Assembly: GCF_024218795.1 (NCBI RefSeq)
Contig: NZ_CP100400.1
Coordinates: 806,001 to 870,000 of the forward strand
DNA from: Halorussus aquaticus
GTDB taxonomy: Archaea; Halobacteriota; Halobacteria; Halobacteriales; Haladaptataceae
Length of the DNA stretch: 64,000 nucleotides
Reading direction: 5' to 3'
Both the position numbers and the translations under genes were made by a program. Of this stretch, positions 50,705 through 58,943 are shown piece by piece. Each line of letters starts with the position of its first letter. Position 1 is the stretch's first letter. The notes beneath the pieces are model-generated. The model was given only the letters and a program-made list of their open reading frames with translations, was not told where the DNA came from and did no database searches.

Positions 50705-51904
50705 ATGCCGATAGAGACCCTGGACGACCTCGCCGTCCAAGGGACAACGCTCGGAGTGCGCATCGACATCAACAGCCCGCTGACAGACGACGGGGACCTC
50801 GCCGACGACGCTCGCTTGCGTGCCCATCTCGACACCCTCTCGGAACTCTTAGAGCGGGACGGCCGGGTGGCCGTCCTCGCCCATCAGGGTCGTCCCGGCG
50901 GCGACCAGTTCAGGAACCTCCGCCCGCACGCCGACCGCCTCGACGAACTGCTCGACGCGCCCGTGGAGTACTCCGACGCCACCTTCTCGGCCGACGCGCG
51001 CCGCGCCGTCGAGAATCTGGGGGACGGTGAGGCCGTGGTACTGGAGAACACCCGTTTCTACAGCGAGGAGTACATGCAGTTCCCGCCCGAACGCGCCGGG
51101 ACGACCGAACTCGTGGACGGTCTGGTCCCCGTTTTAGACGCCTTCGTCAACGACGCCTTCGCCGCGGCACACCGCTCGCAGCCCTCCATCGTCGGCTTCC
51201 CGACTCGGATTCCGAGCTACGCCGGGCGAGTGATGGAGCGGGAACTCGACGTTCTCGGGGACATCGAGAGCACGCCGGAACCGCGGACCTACGTCGTCGG
51301 CGGCGCGAAGGTCCCCGACTCGATGGCGGTGGTCGAGAGCGTCCTCGAACGGGGTCTCGCCGACGACGTGCTGACGACCGGCGTCGTCGGCAACGTGTTC
51401 CTGCTGGCCGACGGGACCGACCTCGGCGACGCGAGCGCCGACTTCGTCTACGAACAGGGCTACTGGGACGAAATCGACCGCGCGGCCGACCTCCTCGAGG
51501 AGTACGGCGACCGCATCCGTCTCCCGGTGGACGTGGCGGTCGAGCGCGACGGCGAACGCCACGAACTCCCGGTGGACTCGCTTGCCCCGAGGGAGGGCGA
51601 GGCCGCGATGGACGTCGGCACGGAGACCATCGACACCTACGCCGGGGTCGTCCGGGACTCGGGTACCGTCGTTCTGAACGGTCCGGCGGGGGTCTTCGAG
51701 GACGAGACGTTCGCTCGCGGCACCCGCGAACTCTTCGAGACGGCGACGGCGGCCGACTACAGCATCGTCGGCGGCGGCGACACGGCCGCGGCCATCCGGA
51801 AGTTCGGCATCGACGGGTTCGACCACGTGAGCACGGGCGGGGGCGCGGCGCTCAACATGCTCACGGGCGAAGACCTGCCCGCGGTCGAAGCGCTCCGCGA
51901 CTGA
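50705..51904 (+). CDS. pgk: Phosphoglycerate kinase
   Basis: Interconverts 1,3-bisphosphoglycerate and 3-phosphoglycerate with ADP/ATP. The 399-residue protein has the N-domain TTLGVRIDINSPLTDDGDLADDARLRAHLDTL and VAVLAHQGRPGG, the AFVNDAFAAAHRSQPS motif, VVGGAKVPDSM in the C-domain, TVVLNGPAGVFEDE and YSIVGGGDTAAAIRKFG for nucleotide binding. ATG 50705 (MPIETLDDL) matches the family start; ATG 50678 would add nine residues. The next gene follows without a gap. Confidence 0.96.
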   Translation: MPIETLDDLAVQGTTLGVRIDINSPLTDDGDLADDARLRAHLDTLSELLERDGRVAVLAHQGRPGGDQFRNLRPHADRLDELLDAPVEYSDATFSADARRAVENLGDGEAVVLENTRFYSEEYMQFPPERAGTTELVDGLVPVLDAFVNDAFAAAHRSQPSIVGFPTRIPSYAGRVMERELDVLGDIESTPEPRTYVVGGAKVPDSMAVVESVLERGLADDVLTTGVVGNVFLLADGTDLGDASADFVYEQGYWDEIDRAADLLEEYGDRIRLPVDVAVERDGERHELPVDSLAPREGEAAMDVGTETIDTYAGVVRDSGTVVLNGPAGVFEDETFARGTRELFETATAADYSIVGGGDTAAAIRKFGIDGFDHVSTGGGAALNMLTGEDLPAVEALRD

Positions 51905-52387
51905 ATGGTCTCCGTCGAACTCGGGAGCACGGCGGACGCCGACGCGGTGGCCGACCGGTGGGTCGAACTGGCCGCCGAGCAGCGCGCGTTCGACTCGCAC
52001 CTGTCGGCCGACGCGAACCGGTCGGCGATTCGAGAGGCCATCGCCCAGAGCGCGATCGCCGACGAACTGCTGGTGGTCAGAACCGAGACCGACGATATCG
52101 TCGGTTTCGTCACCTTCGGGATCGAGTCGGGTAACTACGAGCAGGACGTGACCCGCGGCGTCGTCCAGAACATCTTCGTCGTGCCCGAGCGACGCGGCGA
52201 GGGAATCGGGTCGGAACTGCTTCGCGCGGCCGAACGACGACTCGCCGAGAGCGGCGCAGACGCCCTCGCGCTGGAGGTGATGGCCGACAACGACGCCGCG
52301 CGTCGGTTCTACCGACGCCACGGCTACGCTCCGCACCGAGTCGAGTTGGAAAAATCGGTCGAAAGCGATACGCTCACAAAGGAGTAG
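51905..52387 (+). CDS. GNAT family N-acetyltransferase
   Basis: A 160-residue acetyltransferase. IVGFVTFGIESGNYEQDVTRGVVQNIFVVPERRGEGIGSELLRAAERRL contains the acetyl-CoA loop RRGEGIGS, and VMADNDAARRFYRRHGYAPHRVEL is the C-terminal GNAT motif. It begins on the base after the pgk stop, so it is co-transcribed with pgk. The substrate is unknown. A tRNA-Thr gene begins 19 bases after its stop. Confidence 0.9.
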   Translation: MVSVELGSTADADAVADRWVELAAEQRAFDSHLSADANRSAIREAIAQSAIADELLVVRTETDDIVGFVTFGIESGNYEQDVTRGVVQNIFVVPERRGEGIGSELLRAAERRLAESGADALALEVMADNDAARRFYRRHGYAPHRVELEKSVESDTLTKE

Positions 52388-52406
52388 CGAGAACGACGCT
52401 GTACGC

Positions 52407-52480
52407 GCCAGGGGAGCTTGGGCGGTTCAAGCACCCGACTTGTAATCGGGAGTTCGTGGGTTCAAATCCCACCCCTGGCT
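52407..52480 (+). tRNA. tRNA-Thr (anticodon TGT)
   Basis: A 74-base cloverleaf: acceptor GCCAGGG/CCCTGGC with discriminator T, D stem GCTT/AAGC, anticodon stem CCCGA/TCGGG enclosing CTTGTAA (anticodon TGT), T arm GTGGG-TTCAAAT-CCCAC. No CCA is encoded. Confidence 0.96.
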
Positions 52481-52835
52481 TCGGAATTCGGGTTCTCGAT
52501 CCCGGAATCGGACACCCGTCACCATGCAGCCACTTCTGATGGACGTGCGGTCAATTTGGGATAGTGCGGCGTGACTGCCGGGTTCACCTCACCCAGCAGA
52601 CCGCCGACACTGGAGAGGTGTCAACTCTCCGGGCGTTCGTCAAAACCCTTCGCGGTGCGGTGCGAGCGGCGTCGGTCCGAACTGTCGATGATTCCCGAAC
52701 GGAATTGCTCCGCATTTCGTTTTCGATAGGTGATAGTAGCGCGGCGCCCGGCGTTAAACGGATGCTACTCCCGAGTGATTCTCGGAATTTCATACGGGTG
52801 AATATATAATAAATGGCAACGACACTACAAACGGT
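52481..52835. other. Intergenic gap after tRNA-Thr
   Basis: About 355 bases with lower GC than the surroundings and no convincing ORF. Directly after the tRNA is a weak inverted repeat (TTCGGG...CCCGGAA, about 52486-52507). The end holds an AT-rich promoter (AATATATAATAAATG, 52800-52814) for the gene at 52836. Confidence 0.45.
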
Positions 52836-53342
52836 ATGAGGGCAGAAACCGTCGAGGAGTGGATGGACACCTCCGGTCCCGGACCGGAGTCACTGCTACG
52901 GCACCGTTTTCTCGAACCACCCTACGGCTACGTAATCGGTGTTGTTCTCTGGCCGGTCTTTCTCTCGATTGTCTCTGTCTGGGGCGTGTTGCAGTCTGTT
53001 CTCCCCCCGACCGTCGTTACTGTCGGGGGCCTCGTCGTCGGTATCGGAGGCTTTGTCGTGACGAGCACGAGTTCGGCCCTTCTGATGGGTGTAACCGCTT
53101 GGAACACTCCGTACGAGCGTGTACGACGACAGTCTGTACTCCTCTGTTTGTCTCTCGTTCCCTCGGCACTGCTGTTTGGTCTGTATCTCCGTTGGCCAAG
53201 CATCCCTTACAGATACGAACTGGGGTTGAGTGTCTTTCTCGCACACGAGTTATCGAAGATTGTATTCCTCGGCCCGGCGATTGGGTTCGCGTTCGTAATC
53301 TCCTCGCTGGTCGTATTCGTTTACAGGGCTTGCATCAAATGA
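52836..53342 (+). CDS. Orphan polytopic membrane protein
   Basis: A 168-residue protein with about four hydrophobic segments (GYVIGVVLWPVFLSIVSVWGVL, VVTVGGLVVGIGGFVVTS, LLCLSLVPSALLFGLYL, IVFLGPAIGFAFVISSLVVFVY) and a short cytoplasmic end. I recognise no family. Its codon use is noticeably less GC3-biased (many TCT, GTT, CTC/CTG mixes) than its neighbours, it has a strong AT-rich promoter, and it lies just downstream of a tRNA, all suggestive of transfer. Function unknown. Confidence 0.7.
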   Translation: MRAETVEEWMDTSGPGPESLLRHRFLEPPYGYVIGVVLWPVFLSIVSVWGVLQSVLPPTVVTVGGLVVGIGGFVVTSTSSALLMGVTAWNTPYERVRRQSVLLCLSLVPSALLFGLYLRWPSIPYRYELGLSVFLAHELSKIVFLGPAIGFAFVISSLVVFVYRACIK

Positions 53343-53507
53343 ACGTCTGAGAGGGCTGTACCACCGAAGATAGCGAAACAAAGCACGGGTACACGTTCGC
53401 GCTCGAAGAATCGGTCCCCGGCGATTTCGCTGTCGGCTGTACCTCTACGACCGGGTCTGTGGTTCCGCTCCGGAAAATCGCAACGCCGAGACGAAGAGTG
53501 GGTCGCG

Positions 53508-53861
53508 CTACGCGTAGAACTCCGTCAGTTGGTCGCCGAGGTCGATGGCGGTACTCGGTGTGTCGGGTCCCGACTCCTCCAACCACTCGACGGTGGCGTC
53601 CAACTCGGAGGTCGGGGCGACCCGCTCGTCGTCGTAGGTCAGGACGCCAGCGTCGGCCAAGCGCGGTAAGTGGTTGTGGTGGAGCGCGATGCGTAGCCGT
53701 CGCCGGGTCGGTCGGTCCGAAGCGTCGGCCGGGCCGACGCCGCGGGCGAGGAGTCGCGTCGTTAGCTGTTGGCGGGAGACGGGGCCGGTTTCGTCGAGGA
53801 CGTCCACGATGGCGCGTCGGTACTCGTTACTCAGTAGGTCGAACGCGGTTTCGAAGTCCAT
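53508..53861 (-). CDS. DUF7344 HTH regulator
   Basis: A 117-residue DUF7344 protein: MDFETAFDLLSNEYRRAIVDVLDETGPVSRQQLTTRLLARG forms the first helices, and RLRIALHHNHLPRLADAGVLTYDDERVAPT the recognition helix and wing. Other copies here have HHVHLPKL; this has HHNHLPRL. ATG 53861 is preferred over a GTG at 53879. A minus-strand TATA-like TTTCTTAAC lies at about 53926-53934. No HalOD1 partner is adjacent. Confidence 0.83.
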   Translation of the reverse strand: MDFETAFDLLSNEYRRAIVDVLDETGPVSRQQLTTRLLARGVGPADASDRPTRRRLRIALHHNHLPRLADAGVLTYDDERVAPTSELDATVEWLEESGPDTPSTAIDLGDQLTEFYA

Positions 53862-54213
53862 TGGTGGAGTGGCTGGCACGCTACCGGAGGTACGTGCCGG
53901 TGATTAGTCCACTCTCACGGAGGGTTAAGAAACCTCTTGCCGGTTGCAGCAGTTTCGGATTCGGGAGGCGGTCCCCGCGACTCGGCCGATACCACTCGGC
54001 GTGAAACGGTCGGGAGTCTGACGCCGTTTTAAGTGTTACACCGACTTCCGTTCTGACAGGCGGTGACCGACCGCCTCGACGCGGTTCCGACTGCCCGTCG
54101 GCGTCCGCGTCGAAACGCGAAGCGACCCCGCGGACGACTCCCGGAGACCTGTGACGCGACGGACCTCCGCCGGGCGCACGCTCCTCGCTCGGCGGCCCGC
54201 CCCACGTTTTCGC
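53862..54213. other. Intergenic gap
   Basis: About 350 bases holding the DUF7344 promoter at its left end. A plus-strand frame opens near 54063 behind a GTTTTAAG element, but its arginine-rich translation looks like shadow coding, so no gene is called. Confidence 0.45.
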
Positions 54214-55596
54214 TCAGGTACTCGTCCCGTTTTCGTACGACAGCGCCGCGACTCGACCGTCACCGTACATCGTCAGAATCTCGGGTGCCGGGTCGTCGTC
54301 TACGTCTGCCAGCGTCGGGTTGGTCCAGAGCGGCGTGTCGCGCTCGTACGACGCCAGTATCTCTCCCGAAGTCGGGTCCACGATGGAGACGCGCCCGTCG
54401 TTCGACGCCGCGACGAGTTCGTCGTCGCCGTCGTGGTCCACGTCGCCGAGGACCGGCGGCGGCGTCATCTGGGGGTTGACCGTTGTCAGACTCGTCGTCC
54501 ACTCGACGTCACCCGACGTGGCCTCGATGGCCCGGAGGTTCCCGTCGCGGGCGGTCGCGTACACCTCCGCGGTTCCGTCGCCGTCGCCGTCGCCGACCGC
54601 ATCGACAGCGGCGTACGCGCCGAACGACTGTCGCCAGACCAGTTCCCCGTCGTCGCCGTCGAGCAGCGAGACGTTCCCGCCGGAGGTGGCCGTCACGAGC
54701 TCTGCGGGTTGGTCGTCGTCGGCCTGCCCGGTCGTGAACCACGTCACCGAGTCGCCAGCGCCGACCGAGCGATTCCACGCGACGCTCCCGTCGTTGTCGA
54801 GCATCACGAGTCGCCCGTTGCCGAGCGCGACCGCGAGTTCCGGTGCGCCGTCGCCGTCGAAGTCCTCGACATGCGGTTGTCCCCAGACGTAGTCGGCCGG
54901 AAGTTTCCGCGTCCAGACGGTCTCGGCGTCGGCCACGCCCCGTGAGTCGCTGTCGGTCGAGTTGGCGTCCGGCCGGACGACGAACACGGTCCCGTGAACG
55001 TCCACGACGACGACCTCGGGTCGCGCGTCGCCCGTGAAGTTCGCCACGACCGGCCGGGTGTAGCCGTAGGCCGAGAGGTTGCGTCGGAACTCGGTGTCGC
55101 CCGTCCGCGGGTCGAAGGCGGCCACCGTCTTCTCGGTCGACGTGGCGAGGACCTCCGCCACGCCGTCACCGTCCACGTCGGCCAACGTCGGGTCGGCGAT
55201 GGAGTGGATGGTGCAGTTGGCCGGGGGGACCTCGTACGTCCACCGGACCCCGCCCGTCGTCCCGTTCAGCGCCACCAGTCCGCATCCCGCGGACGCGTTC
55301 GTCGCGCCGTTCGCGTGGTCGTGGCGGTGGCCGTGGCTCTGTCCGGCGTCGGCCGCCTCGCCGCTGATCGGTGCGAAGACGAACGGTTGGTCGCCGACCA
55401 ACCCGCCGACCGCGACGTGGTGATTACCGGTGATGTTTCTGCCCGTGTCGCTGACCCAGTTGGCGGTGAGCGTCGGGGTCGCTCCGGAGTCGGCCGTGTC
55501 GTCCTGCGCGACGAGCGAGACGGTCGCGCCGACGACAGCGACCGAGGCGAGGACCGCGAACGCGACCAGAACCACCCTGCGTTTCGCTGTAGGCAT
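54214..55596 (-). CDS. FG-GAP/PQQ-like repeat surface protein
   Basis: A 460-residue exported protein with an N-terminal signal/anchor (RRVVLVAFAVLASVAVVGATVSLVAQ) and a beta-propeller of VCBS/FG-GAP-like repeats. Calcium-loop motifs recur: ADVDGDGVAEVLAT, EDFDGDGAPELAVAL, GDGDGDGTAEVYAT, GDVDHDGDDELVAAS, ADVDDDPAPEILTMY. PQQ-like blades lie between (DPRTGDTEFRRNL, DGDDGELVWRQSFG). An early His-rich loop (SHGHRHDHANG) could bind metal. No enzymatic motif. It probably sits on the outer face of the membrane; ligand unknown. Confidence 0.83.
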   Translation of the reverse strand: MPTAKRRVVLVAFAVLASVAVVGATVSLVAQDDTADSGATPTLTANWVSDTGRNITGNHHVAVGGLVGDQPFVFAPISGEAADAGQSHGHRHDHANGATNASAGCGLVALNGTTGGVRWTYEVPPANCTIHSIADPTLADVDGDGVAEVLATSTEKTVAAFDPRTGDTEFRRNLSAYGYTRPVVANFTGDARPEVVVVDVHGTVFVVRPDANSTDSDSRGVADAETVWTRKLPADYVWGQPHVEDFDGDGAPELAVALGNGRLVMLDNDGSVAWNRSVGAGDSVTWFTTGQADDDQPAELVTATSGGNVSLLDGDDGELVWRQSFGAYAAVDAVGDGDGDGTAEVYATARDGNLRAIEATSGDVEWTTSLTTVNPQMTPPPVLGDVDHDGDDELVAASNDGRVSIVDPTSGEILASYERDTPLWTNPTLADVDDDPAPEILTMYGDGRVAALSYENGTST

Positions 55597-55760
55597 GCTA
55601 GTGAAACCACCTGAACGAGGTGCTTCTCCGACACTCGGTGTGCGAGCGAGATAAGCGCCCGCATTCGACGCCGAGCGAGCGCGGTTCCGAGAACGGAGCC
55701 TCGTCCGCTCGACGGCGTCGTGACTCTCGAAGTGGAGGCGGGGAGACTCGACCTGCCGGA

Positions 55761-55970
55761 CTACTCGAACTTCCCGACGTTCGCGAAATCGTCGTCCTCG
55801 CAGGTCGAACACTCGTTCGGTTCGGTGATGAAGACGGTCCCGCACCCCTCGCACTCGTACAGGTCGGGGCTATCGTCTCCGGCGCTCGCGTCGCGTCCGG
55901 CGGTATCGGAAGCCGACGACCCCATCAGGCGTTTGGCTCGGTCGACGACTGCGGAGAGGAGTCGCTTCAA
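55761..55970 (-). CDS. Small zinc-ribbon protein
   Basis: A 69-residue protein: an amphipathic basic start (MKRLLSAVVDRAKRLMG), an acidic linker, and a C-terminal zinc ribbon YECEGCGTVFITEPNECSTCEDDDF with CxxC...CxxC. It is a conserved small haloarchaeal type; function unknown, perhaps protein or nucleic-acid contacts. It is followed about 160 bases later by the FG-GAP gene in the same direction. Confidence 0.78.
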   Translation of the reverse strand: MKRLLSAVVDRAKRLMGSSASDTAGRDASAGDDSPDLYECEGCGTVFITEPNECSTCEDDDFANVGKFE

Positions 55971-56105
55971 TACGGGTGGATGCTGACCGGCGGTACTAAA
56001 CGTTTGTTGCCGTCTACCGTGGTTGACAAGTTACGAATTTGACCAGTATCGGCGGGTCATCGGGACTCGACGGAGTGGACGCCCGGCGGTCGCCGCGACG
56101 CTCGG

Positions 56106-56957
56106 TCATCCCTCCGGACGCGGCAGCGCCACGTACGACAACTGGACGATGCTGAACGGGTCGTACACCGACTGGTGGCACTGGCAGTAGATTTCGTTGG
56201 CCGCGCCGAACTTCGCGCTGTCGGCGAGCGACTTGAACCCGGGGACACAACAGAAGTGGGTGCACTTGTTCATGTTGGCGAGGAACCCCGCTTCGGTGGC
56301 GGCCGTGAGCCACTCGTCGCCCTCGTCGGCCATCCGCGCGATTCGGGTACTCCGGATCAACTGGACCGGCATCGTACCGCCGGGCGGCACGTCCTGCGAG
56401 CGCCACGTCACGAGCGCGGGCTTCCCGATTCCGGCTTCGCCGATCTCGTTGCCCCACGTCTCGTAGTCGCCGAAGTCGTCGACGTTGACCTTCTCACCGG
56501 GTTCGACCTCCTCTTGCTGCCACTCGTACGGAGGCGACGCCGCGTACCGGAAGAAGTTGTCCTGGTCGGCGTCGGGTTCGACGCCGGGGTAGGTCTGGAT
56601 TCCGCAGTACTGGAACCACTCGCTGGAGTAGGTGATGCCGCCCAGTTCCATCTCGGCGACCGTTATCTCCCGGCCCTGCTCGGTGACCGTCTCCGGTTCC
56701 GGCCAGACTCCCTTGATGAATCCGTCGTCGTCTATCTCGATCGGAATCTGGGGCATCCCCCGCGGTGCGGGTCCGGCGACGTTCTCGACGCCGTAGTACT
56801 GCGTGATACCCCCGCCCGCTCCGGTCGGCGCAGTCGCCGAGTTGATGCTGGCTGCCGCCGCTGTGCCGACGCCCGTGAGCGCGGCGCTCCCCACGACGCC
56901 CTTCACGAATCGCCTGCGTCCAGACTCCTCGGGATACTTGTCGTCCGCTTCAGCCAT
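56106..56957 (-). CDS. Rieske iron-sulfur protein (ubiquinol-cytochrome c reductase type)
   Basis: A 283-residue twin-arginine exported protein (SGRRRFVKGVVGSAALTGVG). The Rieske motifs are CTHFCC (box I, C-x-H) and CQCHQS (box II, C-x2-H, where CPCHGS is usual), so all four cluster ligands and the disulfide cysteines are present. About 200 residues precede box I, including an insertion around EPDADQDNFFRYAASPPYEWQQEEVEPGEKVN. It should transfer electrons at the outer membrane face. No cytochrome b gene is adjacent. Confidence 0.9.
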   Translation of the reverse strand: MAEADDKYPEESGRRRFVKGVVGSAALTGVGTAAAASINSATAPTGAGGGITQYYGVENVAGPAPRGMPQIPIEIDDDGFIKGVWPEPETVTEQGREITVAEMELGGITYSSEWFQYCGIQTYPGVEPDADQDNFFRYAASPPYEWQQEEVEPGEKVNVDDFGDYETWGNEIGEAGIGKPALVTWRSQDVPPGGTMPVQLIRSTRIARMADEGDEWLTAATEAGFLANMNKCTHFCCVPGFKSLADSAKFGAANEIYCQCHQSVYDPFSIVQLSYVALPRPEG

Positions 56958-57154
56958 ACTGACCCCCTCTGATCCCGGTCGTATCGCTATTAAACATGCT
57001 CCCCACCTGTGTTCTCTGGCGTTCAGCGATAAAGGACTGTTGGGGGGAGACACTCGTTTCGGACCGCGGCCGGTCGCACCGACTCGCAGTGTAGCAGTCG
57101 GGTTCACTGACAGTAGCCACTGTCTTTTTGGTGTTGCCGTGAGTCTCAACGGGT

Positions 57155-57259
57155 ATGCCCCTGTCAGAAGAAGAACGCGAGCGCATCGAGCAGTTCGTGG
57201 CCACACCTCGCTACGAGCGGACCCCGGAACAACTCTGTCCCGAAGAGGACGAGGAGTAA
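57155..57259 (+). CDS. Tiny conserved-looking acidic protein
   Basis: A 34-residue ORF from ATG 57155 to TAA 57257-57259: MPLSEEERERIEQFVATPRY, then ERTPEQLCPEEDEE. Codon use is typical for the genome, a T-rich element (CTTTTTGG, about 57124-57131) lies 27 bases before the ATG, and it ends on the base before the convergent HTH gene stop. It resembles small haloarchaeal proteins of unknown role; I cannot name a family. Confidence 0.5.
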   Translation: MPLSEEERERIEQFVATPRYERTPEQLCPEEDEE

Positions 57260-57484
57260 CTACTCTGCCACCGCGAACTTGCCGTCCCGCTTTTCCACGA
57301 GATTTCGTTTTCTCAGCGTTCGAAGGATGCTGTACAGCGTAATCTTCTCGACGCCGAGGTCGCTCTGCAGTTCGTCTATCGACGCCGCGGTGGGGAGGAG
57401 GTAGAGGTACACCAGTTTCGCGCGCGGCGACTCCAGTTCCGTCGGCAGTTCTCTCGTCGATGTCGTCGGACGTTGAACGCTCAT
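57260..57484 (-). CDS. TrmB-like winged-helix protein
   Basis: A 74-residue DNA-binding domain without an effector domain. ELESPRAKLVYLYLLPTAASIDELQSDLGVEKITLYSILRTLRKRNLVEKRDGKFAVAE follows the TrmB/MarR-like winged-helix pattern, with LGVEKITLYSILRTL as the recognition helix. Full TrmB proteins are over 250 residues, so this is a minimal version. A TATA on the minus strand (TTTATTAT, about 57511-57518) gives a leaderless start at 57484. Confidence 0.82.
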   Translation of the reverse strand: MSVQRPTTSTRELPTELESPRAKLVYLYLLPTAASIDELQSDLGVEKITLYSILRTLRKRNLVEKRDGKFAVAE

Positions 57485-57736
57485 CTGAGTATTCGATGCG
57501 AGTAGTTCGACGATAATAAATCCCTATTACAACAATCGTCGAAACCATCGGGGAGCCCCGCTCGCGCGGCAAAAATTGTCAGTTCGCGTGCTGACGGAGG
57601 ACCGACAGGCCGCGACTGACGAGCAGGCCGTCTCGTCGTCCTTCGGAGACCAGCGACCTCACGAGAGGGCGACTCCTCGGACGGTTCGTCGGTGTAGGCG
57701 GTGGGTTTATGTGAAATCGACCGGTACCGACTCACA

Positions 57737-58411
57737 ATGAGTCCACCGCCGGACGACGGCCGGGACCCCGACGAACGCGCCTCGCTGCGCCCGGACGAGG
57801 CCAACAGCGCCAACGACGGGTCGGCGCTCTCGCCCGACGAACTCGACATCGAGGACGAGGAGCAGGTGGTCTCGCTGGACCAGGACAGATACGTCATCGG
57901 GACCGACGCCCGGCCCGACGTTCCCGCGAACGATACCGGCACTAACTCGGCGAACGAGTCGGCGGCGTCGGCCGACTCACCGGCGGCGGAGTCCCCGGCG
58001 ACAGACGACCAACGGTCCGACCAACCCCCGACGGGCGGTAGCAACGTGGACTCGGGCACGGTGAAGCAGTGGTTGGAGGACGACCTACAGGGCGTCAGCG
58101 CCGAGTACGGCTTCCACGTCAGCGCGAAGGCCGACGACGCAATCTCCCACCAGCAGATGTTCTCCGACGACGTCGGCACCGTCTTCGACAGTCTCCTCCG
58201 ATGGTACGCCCAGCAGTTGACCACCGAGACCGCGGTCGAGGACGTACTAGGCATCCTGCTCACCGAGTCGAACGTCCGAGTCCGCTACTCGCCGTCGTGC
58301 CTGCAGTCCATCCTCGAAGCCTACGACCTCGGCCCGGACGACACCATCGCGGACCTGTTCGAGGCCGTACAGGACGACCGCGGTATGGTGTTCCCGCCCG
58401 AGAACGTCTGA
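57737..58411 (+). CDS. DUF7500 family protein
   Basis: A 224-residue haloarchaeal protein. The N-terminal 45 residues (DPDERASLRPDEANSANDGSALSPDELDIEDEEQVVSLDQDRYVIG) are the conserved head. A disordered acidic Ser/Asp/Ala-rich linker (about 60-105) leads to a helical domain from SGTVKQWLEDDLQGVSAEYGFHVSAKADDAISHQQMFSDDVGTVFDSLLRWYA to the C-terminus. Function unknown. A TATA-like GGGTTTATG at about 57702-57710 gives a leaderless start. Confidence 0.78.
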   Translation: MSPPPDDGRDPDERASLRPDEANSANDGSALSPDELDIEDEEQVVSLDQDRYVIGTDARPDVPANDTGTNSANESAASADSPAAESPATDDQRSDQPPTGGSNVDSGTVKQWLEDDLQGVSAEYGFHVSAKADDAISHQQMFSDDVGTVFDSLLRWYAQQLTTETAVEDVLGILLTESNVRVRYSPSCLQSILEAYDLGPDDTIADLFEAVQDDRGMVFPPENV

Positions 58412-58508
58412 AAAGCCGGTATTACCCCGTCGCCACCTGCTATCTGTCGTACTTTTCACTCGGTGAGTAGGAATTGTTTTGTCCTTCGAACGAAAACGAC
58501 TCACTAAC

Positions 58509-58943
58509 GTGACTAATGCACCGCCAGACAAGTTACTACTCTCGCACGTCCTCCTCCCGGTCGCGGACGAAGACGACGCGGAAGCGTCGTCGCGCGCGCT
58601 CGAACCGTACGCTCCCGAACGAGTGACCGCCCTCCACGTCGTGGAGAAGGGCGAGGGCGTCCCCGACAAGACGCCGGTCGAACAGTCAGAAGAACTCGCC
58701 GAAGCGGCGTTCGAGACCGTCCGACAGACGTTCCCCGACGCCGCCGACCGCACCGCGTACCGCCGGGAGGTAGTCGAAGCCATCTTCGACGCGGCCGACG
58801 ACGCGGACGCCAGCGCCATCGCGTTCCGACCGCGCGGGGCCGGACGACTCGCGCGGTTCCTCTCGGGGAATCGCACGACCAAGATCGTCACCGAGGCCGA
58901 CCGGCCGGTCGTCGTCCTCCCGCAGGACGGTGAGGGCGGATGA
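58509..58943 (+). CDS. Universal stress protein
   Basis: A 144-residue Usp domain: LLLSHVLLPVADEDDAEASSRALEPYAPERVTALHVVEKGEG at the start, and DADASAIAFRPRGAGRLARFLSGNRTTKIVTEADRPVVVLP at the end, where the usual ATP-binding glycine loop is degenerate (RPRGAGRLARFLSGN). GTG 58509 is the preferred start; a TTG at 58479 is less likely. It overlaps the permease-Usp gene by four bases, so the two are translationally coupled. Confidence 0.85.
   Translation: MTNAPPDKLLLSHVLLPVADEDDAEASSRALEPYAPERVTALHVVEKGEGVPDKTPVEQSEELAEAAFETVRQTFPDAADRTAYRREVVEAIFDAADDADASAIAFRPRGAGRLARFLSGNRTTKIVTEADRPVVVLPQDGEGG

Noticed and set aside
52564..52809. Plus-strand 81-codon ORF after tRNA-Thr
   Set aside because: No domain, poor acidic bias for a haloarchaeal protein, and it covers the promoter of the next gene.
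54063..54479. Plus-strand ORF starting after a TATA-like GTTTTAAG
   Set aside because: Translation is Arg-rich and largely antisense to the FG-GAP gene; no family features.
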